DNA of 64,000 nt. Source: Triplophysa rosa (lineage: Eukaryota; Chordata; Actinopteri; Cypriniformes; Nemacheilidae). The notes beneath the pieces are model-generated. The model saw nothing but the letters and a program-made list of their open reading frames with translations. It did not search any database and was not told the DNA's origin. The DNA is taken from the NCBI RefSeq assembly GCF_024868665.1, contig NC_079902.1, positions 17,329,154 through 17,393,153 on the forward strand, given 5' to 3'. The position numbers and the translations under genes were made by a program. Shown here piece after piece: positions 1 to 12,426 of the stretch. Numbering within the stretch: the stretch's first letter is position 1; each line of letters starts with the position of its first letter.

Positions 1-434
1 CAAACCTACATGTAACCCAGGTATCTCTACCAAAGTCCCCCAATAACATTATCCTTGAATAAGACTATGCAGAGAAGAAAAAAGTTTATATGTAAACTCA
101 ACATCATGTGAATTTTCAAGTATCCATGCTGATAAGACAGACATGCTTATATCTGTGTGATCCAGAGGTATGGGCACATTCTCAGCTCCGGTACTTTCCC
201 CGGGCTGCAGAGAAGGTGACAGAGGTCTTGGTTCCCACAGTCTGGTGTTTTGGGTATGATAAAGTCCCCAGCGTCAGTAAAAACTCACTTCTAAAATATA
301 GTAAAAAATAGCTGATTTGTTGTAAACAAGGAACTCAGAGGTTCCCAAACATGGGATATATCAAGTGGGACGTTTTTGCTGATAAATTAAAGATTAAAAT
401 AACATCCAAACTGGATTTCTCACTGGCAATAATT
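1..434. other. Non-coding flank, nothing recognised
   Basis: AT-rich sequence with only short chance ORFs and no splice-framed conserved peptide. I see no repeat family I can name here. Confidence 0.5.
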
Positions 435-720
435 AAAGGGATAGTTCACCGAAAAATGAAAATTCTGTCATCATTTACTCACCCTCTTGTCATTTCAAAC
501 CTTTATGACTTTCTTTCTTCTGCAGAACACAAAAGAAGATATTTTGAAGAAAGTGGGTAACAGAACAGCACTGGCCCTCATTCACAAGTGAATGGGGGTC
601 AGTTAACAATATTCTTCAAAATATCTTCTTTCGTGTTCTGCAGAAGAAAGATGGTCATACATGTTTGACAAGAGGGTGAGCAAACGATGACTGAATTTAA
701 ATGTTTGCGTGAACTTTAAT
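435..720 (+). mobile_element. Angel-type foldback MITE, copy 1
   Basis: The left end reads AAAGGGATAGTTCACC and the right end is a decayed inverted copy (GCGTGAACTTTAAT). The inner arms, containing AGAACACAAAAGAAGATAT and its complement ATATCTTCTTTCGTGTTCT, fold into a long hairpin. The same sequence recurs at about 34.15, 36.15 and 41.88 kb. The family name is by resemblance to Angel-type miniature inverted-repeat elements of teleosts. It has no coding capacity. Confidence 0.75.
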
Positions 721-1052
721 GTGTGCACGCTCTAGTGCGGGTTTCCCAAACAGAGGTTCGTGAGAGAATTGCAGGCGGTTCGAGAGTTGGTACACTGCGT
801 GTCTATCTGTGTATCAAGTTGCTTTGAAAAATGCAAAGAAATGTTACAGGTTTAACATAATTACATTTAAGTAAAGATTACTCAAAACACACTAGTGGAC
901 ACATATTTTAGCATGATTTAAATACAAACCCACTGGACCAATGTTCATCAGCATTCTTAAATATTAGGCTATATGAACAATAACTTTAAGTGTAATTGAC
1001 CACTAAGTGGCACCAGTGTGTTTAAACCACACAAACACGTTCAGATTCTTTA
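721..1052. other. Non-coding DNA, nothing recognised
   Basis: Unique-looking AT-rich sequence between two MITE insertions. No gene or RNA signal seen. Confidence 0.45.
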
Positions 1053-1056
1053 TTAA

Positions 1057-1639
1057 AGGGGTCATATGGCGGAAGTACGTGTTTTTCTGTGTTTTTGGTG
1101 TGTTATAAGTTGCCCATGCATGTATTAGACACGTAAAATTGCACAAATGAAAGTGTGGGAACAAAAGATGCATTCTATCTAAAAGCGAATGCTCAACCAG
1201 ACTTGCCTGAAACACCTAGTGTAACCACATCCCGACGAATCTACGTAACTTCGTAACATGATTTGACTCAGACCGCCCAAATCTACACGTAGTTAATGTG
1301 GGTGTAATTGTAAATCTAATTGGATCGCCTGTCAGTACAATTGCTTTGGAACCTGATGTTCCGAATATGGTAAGAGACGTTACATTTCCGTGAAATGCTT
1401 GCAGTATTTGACCAATCACTACGCACTGGTTAACTGGCCAATCATAGCACACCTCGCTTTTCAGAGCGCTGAGCTTTGTAAAAAATCAATGCGTTTCAGA
1501 GAGGCGGGGCAAAGAGGAGATACACACATGCACGGTATGTGGAAAATACAGCGTTTTTTAAACTTTAAATGGTGTATACACATTGCATTACATCTAAAAC
1601 AAACAATAATATTCGTTTTAGCTGTGCAATATGACTCCT
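1057..1639. mobile_element. Non-autonomous DNA transposon with TTAA target duplication
   Basis: The left end AGGGGTCATAT and right end ATATGACTCCT are inverted repeats with one mismatch. TTAA flanks both sides (1053-1056 and 1640-1643), as in the piggyBac and Kolobok superfamilies. The 583-bp interior has no convincing transposase frame; the two ORFs of up to 94 codons across it have no recognisable domain. Superfamily placement rests only on the target site and is uncertain. Confidence 0.7.
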
Positions 1640-1643
1640 TTAA

Positions 1644-2431
1644 ACCATCTGCAGTACATAAACCTCTTTTGTGAGTGGTTCATAAACACTAATGGCTTGA
1701 TCGACTGTCTCCAGTGGTGAAGTTAATACTGTCTGTCCTGCTCTTCTCCACAGAGCTTTTAAGTGAATTTATTTCCATTTAAAGACACTCAATTCCACCT
1801 GAATACTATAAAAGACTGTGTTATGTGAACAATGTTTGGAAAAAAGATTTATTTTAGAGTTATCTCAAAGCACCGTAAACTGGTTTTAAATGGAAGGATT
1901 TGTGTTCTTATTTCAGGGTATGCCATGGGTTTGATTAATAACCAGAGAGGTCAGGGGGTTACAATGTTCCACTGCCAAACAAAACGCCTTCCAGGTGCAC
2001 GGACCGACAGAGATATGGTATAACTGAATATCTCCCCTGCAAAAGAACACAGGGGTTACTGATAAAATTGAAAAATCACTTGCCATGGACAATCCTTCAT
2101 AGAAAGCATTAAAGGTAGATGATAGTATTTGATTGTACATTAATTTAATAAAAAAGTACAGAGCATCTGGAGAGAGACTGTTTCATTCCCTGCAGCTTCC
2201 CTTGAAACGCAGCTCTAATCACAACTCAAGATGTTCACCGTACAATGAAACCTCTAATCAGAATAAAAGCAGTTTGACACGAGTAACAACGGGAGCTTAA
2301 TTAATGTCTATGGGCAAGATTCCTGGAATAAAATTAACCCTCAGCATGAACCAAATTACACTGTCAAATGAGATTCTACACTGGCAACACCTTAACTATG
2401 AATCTGTGAAAGAAACAGCCCTGTGTTTTAT

Positions 2432-2472
<41 letters not shown>

Positions 2473-3586
2473 CTAAATTATGTTTAGAAATACTGTGTTT
2501 TACATTTTTTTACAACGAGAATGTTGAATTTTGTTATCATCAGTGTGTGTAAAATATACATTAATATGTTTACTAATTATAATATTTAGCTCTCTGAATG
2601 CTTAAGCAAGACCAAACTGCTTTGAACGTGCAACCTACAGTATAATGCAAAGACATATGACCACCCATATGACTTATTTTTATGTTATTAAAAAATCACT
2701 ATAGTAAAATTTTAAATATTCCATCATTTAACTTTCTCCTCAGCAACTCACAATATGTAACTGTTAGAAGTGTGAATTCTAATGAAAGGACCCATCTCAA
2801 CAAAGTGACAACTTTGTGACCATCACACCGTTCCAGTCACCCATCGAGAAACCATTTGTCCACTGAGCTCATCTTCAGACTTCACAGGAGATGCTAATGA
2901 AGTATAGGCAAATTGTGAGACAATTTTGTGGAACATGAGGATCTGTTATGTGGTTTTGTTTAGACACAGATCTGTGCAGCTTCCATATAGCCTGTGAGAT
3001 CATAGTGCATGCTTCACAAAATGTTCTTGAAAAAAAGATGCTGTGATAATTTTTTTATGCAAAAAGTGCATAAGCACTTTATAATTATTATTCTTTAGCT
3101 CTTTATGATCTGATGCACTATCAATATTTCAGGAATCAATGTATCATAATTTGGACACATTTCTATTTTTAACAGACAAATTAATTTGTATCTATTCTGT
3201 ATCACATTTGTGGTGTTTACGGTGCTTGCTTTGAGATAGTTTAGGGTCAAAAACTATCTATTTATGCAGATAACAGACAGCTTATGCCAAAATGAAAAAT
3301 TCTCTACCTTCCTACAATCGTTTCTACAGTTTTACAGCATTTTTGGCAACTTAAAAAAAAGTACACTCAGCGTTTGGACTGAAGGAGGGATGGGCGGTAT
3401 TAACGCCTCACCCCTGGGACAGAGACTCTTAATTTCACATTACATGCCAGAGCACTTCAGACATGACAACTGTTGCATCAATAGATTATGCTCTTTTAAT
3501 ATAACTCATTTATTATTCACTAAATCAAAATATTACACTGCTCAAAAAGTCTATCTACGTGTAAGAAATGGAGAATATTTTTCGCA
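1644..3586. other. 5' flank of the alpha-1 adrenergic receptor gene
   Basis: Non-coding upstream DNA and probably the 5' UTR of the receptor gene. It holds a CT microsatellite at about 2434-2467. I could not place a TATA box or transcription start with confidence, and no other coding sequence is seen. Confidence 0.45.
2434..2467 (+). repeat. (CT)n microsatellite
   Basis: About 17 uninterrupted CT units. Confidence 0.95.
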
Positions 3587-6500
3587 ATGATGAAACGACA
3601 AAATGAAGATGAAGACTGGGAAACCAGTTTCTTGGATGCCCGTGAATGGTCACCGGTGTTTTACAACTATTCCAACGCGTCAGAGTTAAATGGCACAGGG
3701 CACGATCTTCTTGACCTGTCTCGTGCTGTTCCACTCGGTTTGGTTTTGGGAACTTTTATAATCTTCGCTGTGGCTGGAAACATCTTGGTGATACTCTCAG
3801 TGGTGTGTTACAGGCACTTAAGAAGTCCAACAAATTATTTAATCGTCAATCTCGCGATCGCCGACCTGCTCCTAGGCACCACCGTGTTACCCGTATCAGC
3901 CACATTGGAGATAGTAGGCTACTGGGTCTTTGGGAGGATTTTCTGTGATGTCTGGGCAGCCGTTGATGTGTTGTGCTGCACCGCATCCATTATGAGCCTG
4001 TGCGTAATCTCCATTGACCGTTATATCGGAGTGAGCCATCCTCTGCAGTACCCCAATATCGTAACGGGACGCAGAGCTATCCTGGCCATGCTCGGGATCT
4101 GGATCCTGTCTCTGGTGATCTCCATTGGACCCCTGCTGGGATGGAAGGAGCCCCCGTCACCGGACCACACGGTGTGCGTAATAACCGAGGAACCCTTTTA
4201 CGCACTGTTCTCATCACTTGGTTCCTTCTACATTCCTTTAATTGTTATTCTGGTCATGTACTGTCGTGTTTATGTAGTGGCCAAACGCACGACCAGACAT
4301 TTGGAAGCCGGTGTGAAGACAGAGACGATGAATTCAGGTGAAATAACGTTAAGGATTCACAGGGGTTCGCAGATGCATGAGGACACCGGTTGCTCATCCA
4401 GGGGTCGCGCGCATCAGGGGAGGAATTCTCTGACTGTGAAACTTTTGAAGTTTTCGAGGGAGAAGAAGGCAGCTAAAACCTTGGGGGTCGTGGTTGGCAT
4501 GTTTACGCTGTGCTGGTTACCATTCTTCCTCACATTACCAATTGGTAGGTCTTTTTACGCATGGCTGCGCAGTGGTTGGGGAGACCGAGGTTAGAAGTTT
4601 TTGCTTCAGCAAGGTGTCTGTATTATTTTTTAAGTAAATTTCACTTGAACATGACTTGCTGTCTTGTCTACAAAAAGCACAACATTCCCTCTATATAGAT
4701 GGAAACATGCCATTAAATATATTATTATTAGCCCACATTATTTCAGGAAAAACAGTAAAACAATTTTCAGCACAATAACTACTAGTAATAAGTAGTAGTT
4801 TCATAAATTACATTATTTTGGGAAAACATCCTGTCCATCATCCTGTTTGGACTGATGCCTAGGCTAACTTCGGCTTGTCAATATTTATTTTCATTTAATT
4901 AAGATCTGTGTAAGGTTAGCGGTCACGATCCTGTCTGTGTTTTCCAAACTACCATGGAAAACACAAACAGGATCGTGACATTAGCATACAGTAATTAAAA
5001 TAAACAATCATCACAGGGAACAATAATTTTTCATTATTACTTTTTTGCTTAATGTTTAACAAACAATGAAAGATGAGAGTCAATTATTACAGCGATTGCC
5101 GTTAGAATGAATGTCTCATAAGTTTGGCCAGAGAGGTACAACTTACTTATCTGCTATGAAATGGAAAGGCAATTGGAAAAAAACAAACCACACAAAAACT
5201 CAGTTATTCATCTGAATGGCCTTTACACGATGTGAGAAACCACTTGGTAATTTGTCCCATAAGCCTTCTGCTGCTGGAAGGCTGCGGTGGGAAGACTACA
5301 GACATGGGGTTAAGAGAAGAGTAAATCTTTTTGCACTTTATTTCCTACTCCCTCTCATGGGGGCCAGTGTGGGGTCCGCTGTATCCATCGCTTAACCGCC
5401 ACAACCGGGAGTATGAGAACGAGGCCTGGATCACAGCCATACAGACAGAAAGGCAGGTTATTATTAATGAATTAGCATACTAGGCATTCCTATCCCAGAC
5501 AGGGTTATCTGAGCAGGGCAGAAGGCTTGGAAGTTTAGCTGGCTTGGTCCCTAATTAGGCAAATGGATTTGAAAAGCTAAAAACAGTAGCATGTTTATTT
5601 AGGTCTGTAGGCTATTAATTAGTGTGGCTGTGGAGGTCAGCTTCACTTAAATTTATTACAGTATGTGGTTGCGTTCTATTTAAAAGTTTATTTAGATAAT
5701 GGAAGTGTGTTTACACAAAAACCCGAAGCTGGGGCTTTGGTTCTGGTGTAGGAACTGGCGTATGTGGAAAGAATAATAATGTGTGTTGTTGTCATGGTTA
5801 TAGAGAACAGAAAAAAACTGTGAAGGAATACATCAGAAGATGTTTTACCATAATGACTTGATGTGATGTTTGTATTAAAGATTAGATAAGGATAAAAGTT
5901 TGAGTATGTTTGAACTGCTATACCTGCACACCTAAAGAAGGCCATCATTTTAACTCGTGTATTGCTGAGGAAATAGACACACAAGATACATTTGCTAACA
6001 ATGCACGTGTCTTGTTACATAAATCACTGATATGTTTCCAAACCTGTCAAACTAGACAATGGAGTGAAAGCCAGTACGCCACTTGGACTGTAGACCAGAG
6101 GGGAAAACAGGATGCAAGGATATGGACAGTATGTCTTATACTTGTTTGCTTCCTTTTGGAATCTTATATTCAAGAAGAGTTCATTTCTAGAAAATCTAAG
6201 AACTTAAAATAAATGAGCTGGAGGGTCAGAATGAAACATGTTTGGATAAGTGAGCTGCTTTGGTGTTGTTGGAATCAACCAAAGCCTATGTGAGATCCAT
6301 TTATGTGTGCTTTTAGATAGATCGTTGTCACTTATTTAGTCACTTGGCCCTTCACTCATGCATTCAATTTTTTGGCCAAGTCTCATGGTTCCCATGGTGC
6401 TTTTGAATGTGGTGAGTCGATGCAATAGGGCCGCAGCATTGAGGTGCCTCCCAGATGATGGATCCCAGTCTACAGAAAATCTTTTGTGACGCTAATCCTT

Positions 6501-7918
6501 TTAAAAAGTTTATGAAGATACACCAAAAGCACTATGGGTTGTTTTGAAATGTTAATGGTGCATAGTGTATGTGTATTATAACATAAAGCACTCTGCAAGC
6601 TTTTTATCCAGGCTCAGTAAAAGCTTGAGTTTAAATATCTTTTAAACCGCCCATGATTAATTTATTTCAGCACTGTCTAATCCTATTGCCATTACATTTT
6701 TCAAATTCCCATCCTGATGTAAACACAACCCCTGACTGAACTGTTTCAAAAGGCCACTTTGGTTATCAAGAGTTACAGCGAAAACTATACTCTATTATCC
6801 AATAGGAATTATTTTACAAGACTACATCTCTAAAAGTCTCCTTTCACAATAAATATATCTATTTAAAATTTTATTTGAAGTTAAACTATTTTCACTCGAA
6901 TGTGCGTTAACACAAACATTTCGTAAGCAATCTTTGCTGCCACCTGCTGGTGACTGAAGCGAGTAGCATGCATTCGTCTTCAGAACATTTGTTTGCGATA
7001 GTTTTGCCGACAGAGGGCACAATTATGTTGCAGTGTTAATAATATTTTCATGGAGGTTACTTGTTAAAAGACAAAAAAGTTAACTGCATTAGTCACTAGG
7101 ATTTTGCCAAGTATAATATTATCAGTGTTGTTTCTGGAAGAAAATTTATATCAACATTATTTCTACCAACCAATCAGATTGCAGGAATAGTTCAATTTAA
7201 GATTTCGGTATGGGTCAACTTACTTGGGTCAGGGTTAGGTTTATTTAAGGACATTTGTATTTAATTAGTTAGTTATTTCGTTTATTTCTTCGACAGAATT
7301 GTTGTCAAGACAAACACCCATCCACCCATAATTAAATAACAGAACGTTATTAAATATTGAAAATATTAAATGACAAATAAAACCGGAAGGGGGACTCTTG
7401 CCCCCACATTTAAAAAAAAATATGCAGTTGGTCCTTATAAATTTCTGACCTTGCTGTACTTTTTCTTTGCAGTCTCATTCAATGTCAGCCTGCGGCCTCC
7501 TGACACCATCTTCAAAATCATTTTCTGGCTCGGTTACTTCAACAGCTGCCTGAACCCTATCATCTATCCCTGCTACAGCCGGGAGTTCAAGAACGCTTTC
7601 GCCCTCATCCTCAAATGCAGATGTCACCACAGGAGGCGACCGGGTTGGAGAGCTTATAACTACCAGAGTGCACACATCAGCTCCATCTACTCACGGCAAG
7701 ACTCGAAGGACTCCGTGAACTACGGCAGTTACCTAAATGGAAGCCAAAGGACCCTGTCTTCTGCCAGCCCTAGCCCCAGTTACCACTCAAAAGGTCTGTC
7801 GCATTTCCAGGACGATGTACCTCGACACCCCCGGAGCAGGACACCTTCAGTGTTATCTGAGAGTATTTTGGATCATCATCTTGAGCCTGTTGAAGAAGAC
7901 CCAAGCCTTAGGTCTTAG
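3587..7918 (+). CDS. adra1b: Alpha-1B-type adrenergic receptor (two exons)
   Basis: Gq-coupled plasma-membrane receptor for adrenaline and noradrenaline. Coding exons are 3587-4544 and 7473-7918 (958 + 446 nt, 467 aa); the intron GTAGGT...TTTGCAG interrupts transmembrane helix 6, as in vertebrate alpha-1 receptors. The N-terminus has NYS, NAS and NGT glycosylation sites. Visible signatures are GNILVILSV (TM1), NLAIADLLL (TM2), the amine-binding Asp in AAVDVLCC (TM3), DRYIGV, GSFYIPL (TM5), [12 protein letters not shown] then CWLPFF (TM6), and NPIIYPC (TM7). The tail motif [20 protein letters not shown] matches ADRA1B rather than 1A or 1D, so I assign subtype B; the teleost co-orthologue is undecided. 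The tail is shorter than in human ADRA1B, and Val replaces the usual Gly at the exon junction. The start is the first ATG of an MM pair; no longer in-frame start is evident. It runs tail-to-tail with eif4e. Confidence 0.93.
4545..7472 (+). other. Intron of the adrenergic receptor gene
   Basis: Single 2.93-kb phase-1 intron with GT donor at 4545 and AG acceptor at 7471-7472, preceded by TTTTTCTTTGC. It holds the 60-bp hairpin insertion at 4921-4980. Its other ORFs look like chance frames. No exon is needed between the two coding exons because the protein alignment is continuous. Confidence 0.8.
4921..4980. repeat. 60-bp near-perfect hairpin flanked by TTAGC direct repeats
   Basis: Arms of about 24 bp (TCACGATCCTG...GTTTTCC and complement) with a single internal mismatch surround a loop of about 9 nt. 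TTAGC precedes it (4916-4920) and follows it (4981-4985), as expected for a 5-bp target duplication. The ends resemble TGTCACG LTR termini, but no LTR body is present. It may be a collapsed or chimeric element remnant. Confidence 0.8.
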
Positions 7919-8632
7919 GTCACAGAGATCAGCCAGGTATAGGAGATTGCCCTCAAGTGCAAGAAAACAATTAGGATGTGGACTTGGAGTGTGATATGTC
8001 ACTTTGAAAAAAGTTCTACTGATTTCTGCTTTATTGAGATGTACCCCTCTTTAAAACCCCAGCTTATAAAGCATCAAGCAATCCTAAAATCAGCCAACCA
8101 TCTAACGTACAAAATGACAAGGCATTTGAAAAAGGATGAAAAAACATAGGCCCACCCCTTGACGTTTTTCAGGTGGGTTTTCTCAGGAGTTATTTCAAGG
8201 ATGTCATTCAGGTTTAAGGGACACTGTACATGTGATGTTAAGAAAACATACAATTTCTTTCAGTGGTATGGCAATGCATTCCCTTAACACTGTGGATCAC
8301 AGATCTTTTAGATTTTTAATCCATATCCCAAATTATTGCATTCAATCTTATATACAGCATGTCGCTAATGTACAGCACATTGTGAATACTGTGGCATTCT
8401 TAATGTCCAACATTAAAGCAATTTTGCCAGACTTTCTGATCTATTATTTTTCTCTCACTAAATACTTCAACATTTTTGAAAAATCTTACTGAAGCATGAA
8501 CAACTACAAATGTTTTTATATCACAGCAGTTATTTAGACTGATTGAAAGTACAGAGCATTTTTGAGCCAAGGCATGCTGAAAAGTTTAGCTGTTAGTCAA
8601 AATGAGAAAACTGTTACGTATAATTTCCAGAT
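7919..8632. other. Convergent 3' region between adra1b and eif4e
   Basis: Probable 3' UTR of the receptor gene; an ATTAAA at about 8413 is the best polyadenylation candidate I see. The eif4e transcript probably ends near 8610 on the other strand, so the two genes meet tail-to-tail with little or no spacer. The exact ends are inferred. Confidence 0.5.
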
Positions 8633-8638
8633 TTATTT
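8633..8638 (-). promoter_or_regulatory. Candidate polyadenylation signal of eif4e
   Basis: AATAAA on the minus strand, about 780 nt after the eif4e stop. Another AATAAA-like hexamer lies slightly upstream, near 8697, so alternative ends are possible. Confidence 0.5.
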
Positions 8639-9412
8639 TATCAACAGATACATTTTCAGAGGTCATTCACTGGGTATAGACAACGCATTGTACATTTTAT
8701 TTACAGTCAGTATTCATATATCATTTTCATAAGCACCCATGTTCAAGACAGGAGTTTCTGTGTTTTTACTACTCAATGAAACCCCTTAGGAAAAAGGCAG
8801 ACCAGAGACAAATTGTTAATACTAACTTGAACACTTCACGTGAGGAATGTAGAACAAGGCTGAAAATACAGAGTCTTTGAACAGAAAAGTATGAAACTTT
8901 AACATTCCCACGCAGCAATACAAAAATTGTGTGATTACAAATTTCATGAAGGCATTTAATCTAAAGCAGAAAAGACTGAATAAAAATAAATAATTAAACT
9001 TAAGATTTAGTAACGATTACTAAACATAAAAAGGTAAACAATGCAACAAAAACAATTGTATATTGAATTGAATGCACACCTCTATCCCCATCTCAGCAAA
9101 AGATCCATTAATAGTACACTGACATTTAAAAAATCGAACATGGTTCTGTATTTACACTGTACAATTTGAAAATACAATATTCCTCTGATCGTAATATACT
9201 CTCCCGTCAAGATTTTGAAGGTTTGTCTTTTTCTTTTCAAACATGCAATAAGCCATCTCTTCAGGTGAAATTATAGATTTGACAGATTCTGACTTTTGTT
9301 ACTGCATCTGCAATTAAATAATAATAGCTGTTAGATATTATAAACATTTAAAAAAAAACAATTACACCAAACATAAAAGATGAACGTGACCCACTGTGCT
9401 ATGAAAGGCTCC

Positions 9413-11475
9413 TTAAACAACAAACTTATTCTTGGTGGTGGATCCACTTTTGGTGGCTGTGTCTGCATGTGACTGATATCCAATGATGACCTTTGATGGC
9501 ACACCTAATCTTTCCTTATAAACACGCCTGTAAATAAAACGATTTACAGATATGTTTGCTATATTAACCTTATAATTTTAAAAGATTATGACCTAGATGT
9601 TCCTATGGTCAAAATGATTTTATGACACTATTTACCCTATATGTACGACAGCATCTTTGTTCTCATAGTCTGTCGTCCATATCGCTATTTTGTCTCCTTT
9701 TGTTCGCACATTGACGACTGCACCGCAGACATCATCGCTGTGGTCATCAAATCCTTCCCCCACAAGGCACAGAAGCTAAAAAACAAATGCAGACATTTCA
9801 GACTTCAGGAATTACATACACTATATCAATTCTTCAGCTAAAGCGGTAAAACTGGAGATTGTGGACCTACCGTCTCCAACCAGAAGCGGTCCAGATCTGC
9901 TCTACGTTGCTGTTTAGAAAGGGTGATCAGCCAGCGGCCGCCCCGTTTGTTTCTCTCATCCTCCCACATGGGCTCAATGCCATCCTGCTCCAAAAACAGT
10001 AAACAGATCAGCACGGCATGACAAACAACCCTGTCAGCGCTAATGCCCAGTAAACTCTCTGCTTACATCAAGTTGAAGAATAAATAAAAACAATCACAGA
10101 AGAGTCTTATAGGATTATGATATTTTGTGTGAGATAAAATGCTAAAAAAAAGAACTCAAACTTACATTTAAACATCACCTGCCTTACCTTGAAAAGGGAA
10201 TAGTCACATCCTGACATTAAGTTACTTGATAACTGAATGTGATTGTATAACCTGGGAGCATAAGATTATATAAAAACAGGTTAATTTAAACAGAGGGGTT
10301 TGTGATTCATGGACACAAGGTGTATAAATACTCACGCCCAGAAGTCTTCCACTGTGTCAAACTTTGAGATGAGACGGAGATTAGCTTGCCATGTTTTGCT
10401 TTTGTCATTTTTAAAGAACCAAAGTGCCCATCTGCAAACAACAACAAAATCAAGATCACTCTCTCAGACATGTTGCGATTGCTTGGCTTCATTATGGAAA
10501 TGAGAAATGAAATGTGATCTGGGTGACTTTACCTATTCTGCAGAGGATGTTTGATATAATCTTCAAGACTCACAATCTCTTGCCTGTTTTCGTCGTTTTT
10601 CTCTTCTTCTGAAATTGATAGATTTGTTGAATTTTCCTACAATGAAAAGAGAAAGAACAGCAAATATTTTTACCAAAACTCGTGACAGCTCATATGTGAC
10701 TTAAAAGTGATGCACTTCAGAGAAAATGCCACAGTCTAATTCAGAGGAAGTCATACATTAGTCAATCTGCACACCCTGCAGTTTTCCCATTACGTAATGA
10801 CAAATATTAAAAAGCTCATTCCAATATATATATGTCATAAATGTTTGTTTCCAAAAATAAACAGATAGCATTCTAACTAAACATTTCTCAAACCTGACAC
10901 AGGTTTTATCAGTGATCTCTCTAGGAACGACTGTTTCATTGTGATTTGCCCAAACCTAACTATTACACTATATTATAAATTTAATTTGAGCTCTGGTCAG
11001 AAGAAGTGAAATATATGGGACATTTCACTAACCCTGGTGATAATTAAGCGTCGTGTCCATAAAGGGATTTTGTTTACGTGACATTCCTCATTTTAAGAGA
11101 CACATCACCAAGCCATAGGTCTGGATTTTAGATAAACAAATCGCTTAACAACATGTCTAACTCTCAAAACAAACATGAAATAAGTTCACGCTTCTTTTCT
11201 TTTTTTACAAAACCCGTGAACACTTAAATGGCTATTAACAGTTTAATGTTATTCTTAACACGCATATGTGCGACAGAGCTAATAATAAAAACATCAGCTC
11301 ATTTGACTGTCTGCTGTCATTACACCTCAGTAAATCTACTCCTTTTAGCCATCTTATCAACCCCGAATACATAAATCATATTTAACAGTCGATACTGCCA
11401 GTAATGTCAATAAACATATTCACAATAATGTTTGTAGGAGCACTTATTTTGACTCACCAGTTCAGCAGTCGCCAT
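9413..11475 (-). CDS. eif4e: Eukaryotic translation initiation factor 4E (seven exons)
   Basis: Cytoplasmic and nuclear mRNA cap-binding subunit of eIF4F; it binds m7G cap, eIF4G and 4E-BPs. Coding exons on the minus strand are 11458-11475, 10533-10636, 10336-10431, 10188-10251, 9871-9984, 9636-9775 and 9413-9527 (651 nt, 216 aa; human 217). Cap-stacking Trp55 and Trp101, with Glu102 beside the latter, correspond to human W56, W102 and E103; W165 corresponds to W166. The eIF4G/4E-BP surface has HPLQ and Trp72. The tail KSGSTTKNKFVV retains the Mnk site, Ser208. Residues after the MATAEL first exon are divergent and acidic up to YIKHPLQNRW. Teleosts carry several eif4e paralogues; I cannot say which this is. 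Phases close at all six junctions. A CACGTG E-box and CCAAT box lie just upstream. Confidence 0.96.
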
Positions 11476-11521
11476 CTTCTATAAATGTGAAGGGTCTTCC
11501 CCGTGCGTGAAAACACATTTG

Positions 11522-11537
11522 ATTGGCCGACCACGTG
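11522..11537 (-). promoter_or_regulatory. eif4e proximal promoter: CCAAT box and CACGTG E-box
   Basis: CACGTG at 11532-11537 and CCAAT on the minus strand at 11522-11526 lie about 50-60 bp upstream of the eif4e start codon. Mammalian EIF4E is a known MYC target through CACGTG E-boxes, so a similar role is plausible. The transcription start is not mapped, so one or both could fall in the 5' UTR. Confidence 0.5.
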
Positions 11538-12420
11538 AGTGTGCTAGCAGCCCGCGCCCAGACAGCGCCCCCTAAAGGAGTGAAATTTGGACTCCACTCC
11601 CCATAATGAGAAATGATCGCAGTTTAAAATCAAAGACTGTCGATATATACAAGACGCCTCAATGGGGGAAGCACAACGCTCAGTACGGCAGTTCTTGCGA
11701 CGGAAGTCCCGCCTTCTACTAAAAAGAGCCATTCGCTAGAGGGGAAGGTTGAAGCAGCGTGGAAATTGTTTTTAGTGCAGTTCAAGCATATAAAAAACTA
11801 TATTTATGGTACGGCTGATGACAGATTTAATTGTTGAGCCGGCAGTATGTTGTTTTATTGTTATTTATATCTTAATAAGCAGTTTTAAAGATATCGGTCT
11901 TTTCCTATTCAGGTAGACCTTGCTGCCCGGAGACGTTCCAAATAAGGCTGCCGAGTGTGGAGTCTTGTCTTAAAGGGACTTTGTTACAATGCATTGAGAT
12001 TCCCACCGTTTGAAGTCGAGAAGATATTCATGTTTTCGTTTGAACGAATAAATGTATGCATTCATACTATACATTTCTTTAATCGCATGTAATACTACTG
12101 TATGACTAAGAAGAGCAGATGTGTTTATGGGGAAAACGCTTCTTAAAAGCAGAATTCTGCCATGACTTCTCTTAACGAAATTATTTGAATTGAATTTTGT
12201 TCTGTCCAAAATATTTGATTAATGTTAATCTCATAGCTTCTAAGGAATTAAAGCAAGCAGAGTATGTATAAACAAGCATGATTTATTACCGAACAGCAGA
12301 TGTATATCCGCATTATTACAGAATTTGACTCAATGCAGTGCCATTCCCACTGCGACAAACATCAAATGTAAAAAATCATAAACAAAAGGAAGCACAGAGA
12401 GTTTATATTTTGTAACCATA
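11538..12420. other. Short spacer between eif4e and adh5
   Basis: About 0.9 kb of non-coding sequence between the eif4e 5' end and the adh5 3' end, both minus strand. No METAP1-like exon is visible, although METAP1 lies between these genes in human. ORFs here are short and featureless. Confidence 0.55.
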
Positions 12421-12426
12421 TTTATT
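12421..12426 (-). promoter_or_regulatory. Candidate polyadenylation signal of adh5
   Basis: AATAAA on the minus strand about 170 nt after the adh5 stop. A second AATAAA lies at about 12283-12288. Confidence 0.5.
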
